From positions 10,949,817 through 11,013,816 of the forward strand of contig CATQJL010000001.1 in assembly GCA_958299035.1 (NCBI GenBank): DNA of 64,000 nt, read 5' to 3'. The notes below the pieces were generated by a model. That model made no database searches. It was not told the origin of the DNA and worked only from the letters and a program-made list of their open reading frames with translations. The DNA comes from Cylicocyclus nassatus. Lineage: Eukaryota; Nematoda; Chromadorea; Rhabditida; Strongylidae. The position numbers were made by a program, and so were the translations under genes. This document shows positions 55,571-64,000 of this stretch, piece by piece; position 1 is the stretch's first letter, and each line of letters opens with the position of its first letter.

Positions 55571-56639
55571 AAAAAGTTCAAAGTTTTTTGGAATCTAATC
55601 TCATCAGGCTTTAATTTTAGTTTGATTTTTCTGGAGGTACACAATTATGGCGGAGACTGAGATGGAGCACGAATGAATGACAGATATGAAAAGATACGAA
55701 TGAATGAAAAAGAATATGAGTGAAAAAGCTTTCGAGAATGTTGCAATATATTCTTCGAATTGTTGACTTCCGATAAGCATTTTCACCTGGCAAAATTGAG
55801 GACATTATTATTTCAGCAATGATGCGAAATATACTAGAATGACTACTCCACATTGAAAGCCTAGCTAGAGTTCCTTTTGCACTTAGAACTATAAAAAATG
55901 CTAGCAAAGCAAAATAAAACTTTTTCGCTAAACAAACAAGTGTTTTCTACAAATTCTCAGAACAAAGGAGAATGCAGGAAGTAAAGTTTTTACTCGATAA
56001 CACTATGTGGACCTCGATTTCACCACACTCTAAGTTCATAAGACTTTTACTGCTGCAGAGGGCACTTCGTATAATATGACGACTCCGAGTGGGGGCGGAA
56101 CGGGTAAATTGCAGATTTCACCGGCTGACTTCTTCATTGTGTTTCCTTTCTAGTATCTCTCACGTATGACAAGAAACTTAACCTTACTAGGAAACAATAC
56201 TAATAAAAAAAGAAAAAGGAACGTAGATTGAAGTTTGCACAAACAATAGTTTATCTGGAAATGTATTTTGCAGTTTCAATGCAACTTTCATTTGCACCTT
56301 CTAAAATATTTTTTGAGGAAGGTTTTTCTAAAGGTTTTTCAAGTGACCTTTGGTATAACGTATACGGACATAAAACAACACTACAGGAAGCATGCAATAT
56401 GATCCACAAAAATTGAATTATGTTAAAACTCGTCGCATTTCCTCAAATTCTCTGAATAAACAAGAACAGAGGTAAATTTAATTGTGCAGTTGAGAGCCGA
56501 GTGCTTTGCAACATGTATGAGGATTGTTCTTGATCAAATTATCTGAAGTCAAATATACTGATTCTTAATAAATTTTTTTGGCAGATTTTGCATATTGATT
56601 CGATTTTTAACCTATCTTTCTTACAGCATTTCTACCCTT

Positions 56640-56826
56640 CCCCTTTTTCGATTTTTCAATCAAACCCCTCAACCGCTTTAAAGTATTTCGGAAAGCGATC
56701 CCTATGCCGTGCGATTCTCTTAAGCAATATACAGCGGCATAGGGTCCTTTGGTTGCAAAGTTCTTTGGAATATTTGGGCTAGTCAGTTTTGGAGAAAAAA
56801 ACCCCGCGCCTTGTACGCGTGAAATT
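56640..56826 (-). mobile_element. Diverged copy of the AATTTCACGCGTATAA element
   Basis: Reading the minus strand, AATTTCACGCGTACAAGGCG, CGGGGTTTTTTTCTCC, ACTGACTAGCCCAAA, CCAAAGGACCCTATG and GCTTAAGAGAATCGCACGG follow the copy at 20,617-20,815 in order. The two lie 36 kb apart in opposite orientation. Confidence 0.6.
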
Positions 56827-58308
56827 AGGGTAATTATAAATGTGAAAATAGAATTACCAACATACATCGCGAATCAAAATCTAAGCCCAGATCTAATTAT
56901 AAAGAAGTTTTTATTCCCGCTATCATCAAGTTTAGGTGTCTACCGTAATCATATATGAAAAAAGACACTGGAAGTGATGCATGTCTAGATGAGACGCAAA
57001 TGCATTCCATATTGGCTATCATCCAATTTACTACGATGGTACTCAGTCACGACGATGCAAACCGATTATCGCAGATGCTCGCGCATTTTCTTCAGAAAGT
57101 GGATGGGGGACTTCAGTGCCTTATAAGCTTAAAAAACTTCTAACGCCTTTTGACATTAGTGTACATTGTTTTGTGCAACGTAAAGCAAAAACATCTGCTA
57201 CAACATGGCCCTGACAGAACTGATTGCGCAGATATTTAATGATAACAGAGCACAAGTAATCACATAAGCAAAAAAAGGCTGACAAGAAGAAATACTTGAT
57301 GACCCCAGCCATTTGGAAAGCGATGTATACCATAAGGTGCACCTCGAAACGCTGATTTGAAATCTGCGCTCGAAATCTGCGAAACGATCACAGGAAGCAG
57401 TTATGAACTTTTTTTCGTAGGAAATTTGCATACTTTTAGGTAGTCAAAATCACCCAGTTTAATCTATTTTAAAGTCTGAAGCTATCTAGGAGGATCTCGA
57501 AAAAGGTAACGTTGTATTTATACCTATTTAAACCATATTCAGCATTTGAAGAGAAAGAAAAATTTTTATTAATGATTTTCACCCTCCGCATTAGCGCAAT
57601 TCATGTTTGAAAAAATAATTATAACTCCATCCAAATTTTCATTTCGCAGATATGGAAAACAATCATCAAACCAGCATTAGAAGTACATTTGATATACAAA
57701 CCACTATGAATGGCTGGGGTCACCAAATATCCTTCCCTGTTGAGACATGGAATTAAGCATGAAACCGGCCAACAAGATTTTGATAGGTACATGAATAATT
57801 AGACAATTTGCATCAAAAATTGCTGTTAGCGAGTTTCAAAAAGACAATAGTATTTGCTACACATGTGCACGCAAGACCTCTCGGAAGAATAATGACAAAG
57901 AGATCATGTGGTGGTTACTGCAGTACTTCGTTCAAGTCTGGGCCGTGTCGACGTGAAGCTTCTTCATAAGGCCTGTGAAGGCCCAGCAAAAAATTTATAC
58001 CAATTCGAAACTAAACCTTTCTGCTCCAACTGATTTCGAATGATAATGGTATAGTCAACTGTCAGCCGAGCGCGAGCTGAAATTGCTCAGCTGTTCCAAA
58101 CCCATATACTGCTGTAGAATTGATTTGATTTTAAATGAAGTTTTCATATCAAGACCAGAACAAGCCCAAAGTGACGAGACATTGCCTTTGAGAAATGTTT
58201 GCGAGCGCGGCAGATACGTACGTGCATGTAGCCTACTGTAGCAAAGTGAACCTCTAACTCGCTATCACAATGATGGGTAATTGCGAATTAAGGAGCCGTA
58301 CTGCTTAC

Positions 58309-58480
58309 CTTGCTAATTTTTCAACAACAACACATTTTCCCTTTTTGCGCTGCCTTTTGGGGATTACGATTACCACTGCAATTTGTATAGTCTCCTTCAA
58401 AAACGAATGCTTAAGACTTATGCTAGATGCAAGTTTGGCCGGCGACGCTTTCGCATCAAGACTATTTGAACCTTGCTTAT
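58309..58480 (-). other. Candidate internal exon, unrecognised
   Basis: On the minus strand, between TTTACTGCAAG and AG|GTAAGC, one frame is open for 172 bp: KQGSNSLDAKASPAKLASSI, then LKHSFLKETIQIAVVIVIPK and RQRKKGKCVVVEKLAR. A short hydrophobic run followed by a basic cluster is visible. No flanking exons were found; an 83-codon frame on the plus strand overlaps it. Confidence 0.3.
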
Positions 58481-59094
58481 CTTGCAGTAAATTTTTGTCG
58501 TTTTTCCTTCATTTTCCTTGAGGTCAAGGCCCATAGTGAACCTCTCGTTAAACAGCTAAACTGAACTGTACCTCTAATTTCACATTCGCTGTTTGAAATC
58601 ACGACCCATATCCTTCAATCTCTTGAAAAAGGCTACTGAACTCATGGTTGACAGTGTGGTCCGCTACTGCGGCGACTTTGTGCGCTGCCGTATGATAAGG
58701 TTCGGTCCAAAGGTCAACTACTATAAGTGTAAAAGCCGAGAATTAACAAAAAATCCCGTAAGCTGTTTTTGAGTAAATGGTATATCTAGAGTAACCTAAT
58801 ACTATGGAGGAATTGCGCGAAACTACCACTTTCGGAGGCCTGCGGTTGGAAGATGAACATTATTTTTTCTTACAGAGGATACCTCAGTTTTTGAGAATAA
58901 GCGCTCCAGATATAATCTTCTTTCTATATTCCGAACAATTGCAATGTTCAAGAAAACCCATGTTAAACTATTGCCATTTCGTTTTTTTGTCTAATCTCTC
59001 CGTTTGCTTGACAAAACCTCTTATAGCGGTCAACATGAAATTTTTGATGGTAGTCAATAAAAGACGGCAGGGTCAAGCGAAATGGGAAAAATGG

Positions 59095-59245
59095 GACCCC
59101 TTCTCGGTGCTCGCAAATCTCTGCTCCGGAGGTGCGCCAGATTTGGAGGAGCCCCGGAGCACCAAAACGCGTAAAATGGGAGGGCTCCGGAGCACGAAGT
59201 GGCAGACCCCCGGCATTTGCCCTCTGGAGGTATCCCTTCGACTGC
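59095..59245 (+). repeat. Half copy of the CTCCGG-rich fold-back
   Basis: GCAAATCTCTGCTCCGGAGG, TGCGCCAGATTTGGAGGAG and CCCCGGAGCACC match the right arm of the element at 51,270-51,510. It interrupts the end of a 159-codon frame that starts at 58,804, so that frame is not annotated as a gene. Confidence 0.65.
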
Positions 59246-59550
59246 ACTGCCTGAGATGTAGCAAAAATGTTGCCGCTGACTGACTCGAAGTACCGCCGTG
59301 TCGGTTGACTAACGACTTTTATGACCAAGCCTGGCATGGCAAAGATGTTCTTCCATTAAGACCGCGTCTACCTATCGGGCCGCATCTAGATCAATGGCAG
59401 GACTGATTCTGATTTGTGGCGTTGTGAGATCAACTTGCGAACGCCTAGGCCTCCTGAAATAATGTAGGTGGCTATATGTATCTCGCAAACGAACCTCTCA
59501 GATCCGAGGTTTCCATGCACGATGCAATTTTTTGAGCATAACTCAATATA

Positions 59551-60353
59551 TTAGGTTGGAGACTAAGTTTTGCAACTGGTCTCATAACTTCCCTCTCACT
59601 CAACATGGCGCACTCAAATTTTGCCACTGTATTGGTTCCTACGTAAGCCACAAACGCAGCTGCTGTCCTACCAAGTTCTGATTTCGCAGTGAGGGTTACG
59701 GTAGGTGCATGGTATGAAGGGGAGAAATTCAAACTTTGACGGATTCGGCTGAAACTTGGCGTAGGGGTGTTATTCGACATGCTGGTCACGAAAACGATGG
59801 TGAAATTGCGTGAAAAGGGCTTTTTTATAGGATTGCTGTAGGTGTACGATATGGGTCTCAACTAAACAAGGAAAAAGGCGTTGATTCAACAAATGAATGT
59901 GATATTCGCGTTCGGCAGGTCAAATAACCTTACGTGTAAAGTCTCTGCGGAATTTGAGCTTCGGACTCTTTAGTCATTGACGGTCGTCCCCAGCAGCTCT
60001 TGCGTACATCGACTCGTTCGACTTTATGAGGACGCCAAATCTCGACATGCCCCAAAATTTTGTTTTTTTCTTACTAGGCCAAAGAAGTCAACCTCCAGCA
60101 ATAATTTGTAAACGAATCTGGATTACTGCGCATGGTCTAGGCTGCCAAAGGCTTAATTTTAGCTTGAAACCCCAAAAATTCTCAAATTTCACTAGTTTTC
60201 GAAAAACGCCTAAAACTTTTCAATTTCGTGTTCAAAATTTAGACAATTTGTACTCTAGCTCACATTGCCTTCTACATAATGCCAAACTTTGAGTGCGCCA
60301 TATCCAAAGAGAGTGAAGTTATGAAACCAGTTGCAAACTTAGTTTCCAGCCTA

Positions 60354-60354
<1 letters not shown>
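59551..60354. mobile_element. Mariner-type element, cecropia-like termini, no transposase
   Basis: TTAGGTTGGAGACTAAGTTT follows TA (59,549-59,550), and AAACTTAGTTTCCAGCCTAA precedes TA (60,355-60,356). The inverted arms continue for about 75 bp (GCAACTGGTCTCATAACTTC against GAAGTTATGAAACCAGTTGC; GCGCACTCAAA). TTAGGTTGG tips are characteristic of cecropia-subfamily mariners. Inside is a TACGGTAGGTGCATGG, CATGCTGGTCACG unit of the 12.4-13.5 kb family. Confidence 0.7.
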
Positions 60355-60384
<30 letters not shown>

Positions 60385-60431
60385 ATATATAATATATATA
60401 ATAATATAATATAATATATATATATATATCC
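60355..60431. repeat. TA-rich microsatellite
   Basis: TATATA repeats interrupted by TATTATA and AATATAAT blocks, directly beside the mariner-type terminus. Confidence 0.85.
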
Positions 60432-61199
60432 CTTATCAGAACCGTGAGCTGAAATATACTTTTGTGTGTACATATTATGCCTGTCATTCCTAAAGCACGT
60501 TACAACTAAGGACTCAAATTCGGCATAAATATGTACCGGCATGCGGGATCCCTGTATATGGACTTACGGATTCGAGGCAATTACGGTAAAACGTCCTACG
60601 CCTTTCGGAAGGTCCACGAACTCCTGTCTTCCATTATCCGCATTATGAGTTCTCTTCTCTGCTCTCACCCCCCCCCCCTCCATCCTAATTCTTTCAGCCC
60701 TTTTTCTTCCGCTGCGGCAATATATCTTCGATTTAGTTATCAAGGAATACTTATTCTCAAGCAGCCTTGCTTCAAAAGACTTCCACTTCTCTATTGCTCA
60801 ACAAAATTAGGATTAACTTTAACTTATTACTTGAAATGTGGGCGTGGCTTGATGGCAACTGACGATGATTCCTTTAGTGGAATGCTAAAATTGATAGGCC
60901 ACAACAAATTACCTGAAGCTCTGTCCACAAGTCCATCTGCCGAAATGTACTTTTGCAAAGTTTCAGCTTTGTCGATATGTGTACAAGCTTCTTTAGGTAG
61001 GAAACACTCCTACTAACACGAATGCAGGCTGTGGTATGCATATGTAAATTAGGGAGTTTCAAAAATGGTGGAGCGTTACGCGTTCAAACGGTGAGAGCCC
61101 TCCGGCTCGATCCTTAGGGCTGCAAAGCAAAATCAGTCTGCCATATTCCAGCCCAGTCGCTTCACACTATAGTGCGAAAAATTCTGTGCATAAAAACAG

Positions 61200-61423
61200 G
61201 ATCGAACTGATTCGAACGCGATGCAAATGCGAGAAACGGAAGGATGGAGCAGGGTATTGTTATTTCTTTACATTAGACTCCTGGAAAAAATACAACAACT
61301 GTACATGTAAATGCCTGATGATGAGTAACTTCTCCGAGCAACTTGAAGGTATGTGGGACTATATTGGACAAAAACCCAAATCTTGGGTATTCAGAATTCG
61401 TTATTGTTAGACATTTCTTCTAA
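61200..61423 (+). CDS. Cys-rich protein, last two exons (5' end missing)
   Basis: After ATAAAAACAG an exon (61,200-61,348) encodes ELIRTRCKCEKRKDGAGYC, YFFTLDSWKKYNNC and TCKCLMMSNFSEQLE. It ends in phase 1 at GAAG|GTATGT. A 46-bp intron ends GGGTATTCAG; the last exon (61,395-61,423) reads FVIVRHFF and TAA. The six Cys pattern C-x-C, C, C-x-C-x-C within about 35 residues suggests a small disulphide-rich secreted domain. No canonical AATAAA is close and the signal-peptide exon was not found. Without the intron the frame instead ends RIRYC at 61,410. Family unknown. Confidence 0.4.
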
Positions 61424-61879
61424 ACTTGCCGAACTTTTTGCGTTTAGTCTGACCCTGGTAGAGCTTAACTAACTCTAACGAACGGTGCGTTCCATACAGC
61501 TTTGTATCTTGTCTGCTACGGCAAGGTAAGGAACGTTATTAATCATGGCTCATCCTCATGCAAAAGTTCTGTCGCATCATTATGAAAAATCATAATTACT
61601 CGCTTTTTTGGCAGAGTTGCGCAAAATCAATTTCAATGGTAGTTTTTTAGTTTCAATTTTGATTATTAAATAATAATTCAATGATATGATATTAATGATA
61701 ATTCATTTTTTTGTAATGATGAATCGGTGCAAAAGTTCTTTTCGTTTTTTCGACCTGCTCGCTAGTTCCATAGGATAATGATAAACAATTTTTCTGAGCA
61801 GTGTCTTATGTAAAAAAAAACCCTTTTTTTCCGGCAGCTATTTATTTAATGCAACTCTTTCGACGAGCGCTGGGATAAC

Positions 61880-62140
61880 TGCAGAAGCTTGAGGCCTCGG
61901 GTAGATTTCACGCGCTTGATCGCTGTGATAATCGCTACAAGACAACTTTTACGAGTTCATTGCATGCCGATCTTCTTGTATTTCGGTTGTGGTAGTTAAT
62001 CACGGTTAGTCGCGTTGGAAAACTACCACAGCCGAAATGCAAGGGGATCGACATGCAGTGACTTGTTACAGTTGGCTTATCGCGATCAATCGCGACGATC
62101 AAATCGCGTGTACTTTGCAAGAGGCCTAAGGCCCTCATTT
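61880..62140. repeat. Inverted repeat, ~115-bp arms
   Basis: GCTTGAGGCCTCGGG, ACGCGCTTGATCGCTGTGAT, GCATGCCGATC and TTTCGGTTGTGGTAGTT on the left pair with AACTACCACAGCCGAAA, GATCGACATGCA, ATCGCGATCAATCGCGAC and CAAGAGGCCTAAGGCCC on the right. Fold-back element of unknown class. Confidence 0.65.
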
Positions 62141-62631
62141 CAACATGTCCAACTTTTGCTGATTCCTAAGTTATCGTATGAGACTTTTGATTTACGTTTG
62201 AAGCCAGCTGATAGGGCAAATCTTTTGCAAACTAAAGCAATTTTCTATGATTCTCTGGCTTGCTTCTCGGATAAATTGAAAATATTTTCTATAGTGACCA
62301 AGTTCTATACTCGGCCTATTCTAACCTTTTAAAACAGAAATGATAAACCGTTTTTGTTCGACGCAACTTTTGCTCCTTATACGAACTCTTTGCGGTTCGT
62401 ATCCACTGCGCCGCGCACAAAGAACGGATGCTTTGCGCGTCCAACCAGCAGTTTCTCACAGCTTATGTTATGTTTATGCTTATCTAGGCTCAACGGTAGA
62501 TTCTTGAGCGCACTGGTTTTTGTTTATGTTCCATCGCGTATATAAGTAGAGGATATCAGTTAGCGCCATGCTTGCCTTCAGTTGCTTATGTTTTTTTCAT
62601 TTATTATTTGTTGCCTGTTTTTTTCTCTATT

Positions 62632-62745
62632 GCTTCACAGCTTCACAGTCCCACAGAATCTATTACAGTGTCACAGACTCTATCACAGTGTCACAGGCTT
62701 TATCACAGTTCCACAGCACGTATCACAGTGTCACAGAATACTTGC
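62632..62745 (+). repeat. CACAG-rich minisatellite
   Basis: Tandem units of about 30 bp, TATCACAGTGTCACAGACTC, TATCACAGTGTCACAGGCTT, TATCACAGTTCCACAGCACG, repeat four to five times with changes. Overlapping frames are artefacts. Confidence 0.75.
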
Positions 62746-62829
62746 ATTTCATAATAGTATTTGCTTGGTAGTCGTAATTTGCATTCGTTTGGTAGTCATA
62801 TTCGTTTGTGTAGATCGTTTGGTATTAGC

Positions 62830-63870
62830 ACAATAAAGTTTAATTACCCAAGGAGGTGTCGCAGTCTACTGTGCCCGCAAACCAAGCACCGAAAAGTCCC
62901 GCGTGGCAGCAAACACACAATACTGAACAAACCGTACACTCCTCTTTCTATCAGTTGTCTCCCGTGCAAAACTTTGGGTTAGCAGACGAAGTTGCCGTAT
63001 TTCTCAGTTTTACAGTGCGCACTGTTAAGACCTAAGTTTCGAAATCTACATATGAAGCGATATACGTATCTATCTTGAGTTGTAAAGCTCGAAAATCTGA
63101 GATTTGGCAGGGTATTATGCAATGAAGTTTATTCGTTTTTAGAATTCAAGACTTTTGACAATTATCCAATTAATGAGCAAAATCCTGGAACGGAAGCCGA
63201 AGAGATGCAAAAAATTCCGTTGATTTGCCAAAGGTTGCCTTATCATATGGCTACCAAAGCGCGTTCGGAAGTTTCAGATAAAAATTCTGACCATTACCAA
63301 GGACTAGACATGGTAAAAATGAAGTTTTGTAAGCTTTAGAGATTATCTCAGTGCTCGTCGAAAGATTTGCATCAGTCTCGCTTGAATTATTTGTTTATCT
63401 TCCTATGAAATTAGATTTGCGTATGTTCCAACCGAGGGAACTCTGCGCCGACTTAATAGTTGCTTTGAGGTTTTCAATAAGGGTGAGCATTCGAGATTGA
63501 AGCAGGAGAATATTTACTTCGGCTTCAATTATTTTAAGTTAGCTCGCCAAAAATGTGAAAATTGCAATAAAATCAGAGGCGAGCATAATAACTCGTATGA
63601 TTTTATCCTTTCAGCTGTGCAATGCTGGCGGTAATTGATTGTCTCTGTGAAAAGTTATGAATTTTATATGAGCAATAGGAGACAGCAAATTTGTTTTATT
63701 CGGCATTTTTTTTCAAAAACTATAACTTTTCACAGAAATGCACAGCTAGCACAAATTCTACGAAAAGGTGGATTATAAGACTTATCGCTTGTTTTAAGTT
63801 ACCGCTAGTTTCGAAACTTTTCTCAACCTAGCCTAAAATCCCGCCAATAAGTCCGGCCTTATCTATTTTT
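62830..63870. other. No gene recognised
   Basis: A+T-rich unique-looking sequence, short frames only. Confidence 0.35.
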
Positions 63871-63880
63871 TGACACAAAA

Positions 63881-64000
63881 AATTGATTAAAAAAAAATCG
63901 CCCTCTGCGCTGCCAGAAGTCTAGCAGATCTGCTGCGGTCTGATGGGAGAATTCATCTGCTAGACTTCTGGCAGCGCAGAGGGCGATTTTTTATCAATTT
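63881..64000. repeat. Hairpin element at the window edge
   Basis: AATCGCCCTCTGCGCTGCC and AGAAGTCTAGCAGAT are mirrored exactly by ATCTGCTAGACTTCT and GGCAGCGCAGAGGGCGATT, with AAATTGAT-type flanks on both sides. Arms are about 45 bp around a 24-base loop. The element may extend past the window. Confidence 0.75.

Noticed and set aside
55617..55907. Minus-strand frame that seems to start with a signal peptide
   Set aside because: The apparent start codon is TTG, the frame has an upstream stop without any ATG, and no splice site rescues it.
57198..57790. Inverted similarity ATGGCTGGGGTCA(T/C)CAA between 57.3 and 57.7 kb with small frames
   Set aside because: The match is short and about 70% beyond the core; neither an element nor a gene could be delimited.
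58804..59283. A 159-codon plus-strand frame (MEELRETTTFGGLRLEDE...)
   Set aside because: The last third is the CTCCGG-rich repeat and there is no splice or polyadenylation support. The first third alone is too weak to call.
60531..61016. A 161-codon plus-strand frame
   Set aside because: It spans a poly-C run and lacks signal or domain features; its possible donor (TTTAG|GTAGGA) is out of phase with the Cys-rich exon at 61,200.

Overview
The window looks like nuclear DNA from a nematode, most likely a strongylid-type (clade V) worm. The evidence is: small genes split by short introns ending in TTTCAG-like acceptors; two genes whose ATG lies 1 to 7 bases after a free-standing TTTCAG/TTCCAG (the spliced-leader acceptor pattern); AATAAA signals close to stop codons; many short secreted proteins; and a transposon set (Penelope-like, Merlin, Tc1/mariner, hAT, TTAA-flanked) with abundant fold-back elements. 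Species is not determined. No tRNA, rRNA, operon, CRISPR or prokaryotic feature was found.

The window is gene-poor and repeat-rich. From 0 to 20 kb almost everything recognisable is mobile DNA: a Tc1/mariner-type fold-back with a second element nested in it (3.0-6.0 kb), several hairpin elements (6.5-8.7 kb), a palindromic array of ~118-bp units (11.2-12.6 kb), and a Penelope-like fragment with inverted arms and a hammerhead-like motif (13.6-14.5 kb). From 20 to 30 kb there are two small spliced secreted-protein genes (22.3-23.3 and 27.8-28.9 kb), a possible receptor last exon interrupted by a short insertion with a 29-bp duplication (20.9-21.3 kb), a compound of TTAA-flanked elements (23.7-25.1 kb) and a pure GT tract of 331 bp (26.4 kb).

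From 30 to 43 kb come a possible small secreted protein (32.6 kb), nested fold-backs including an hAT-like element with an 8-bp target duplication (33.5-34.9 kb), a Gly/Tyr/Pro-rich protein (35.7 kb), a second hAT-like miniature element (39.0 kb), a 222-residue secreted low-complexity protein (39.3-40.0 kb), and a four-exon gene on the minus strand for a 180-residue four-helix membrane protein (40.8-42.9 kb), the best-supported gene model. From 43 to 64 kb only weak exons are visible, with a decayed Merlin transposase inside inverted arms (51.5-53.2 kb), a mariner-like element (59.6-60.4 kb) and further hairpins.

The secreted and membrane genes are independent single transcription units; nothing ties them into one pathway. 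All splice models are by eye and need transcript support.
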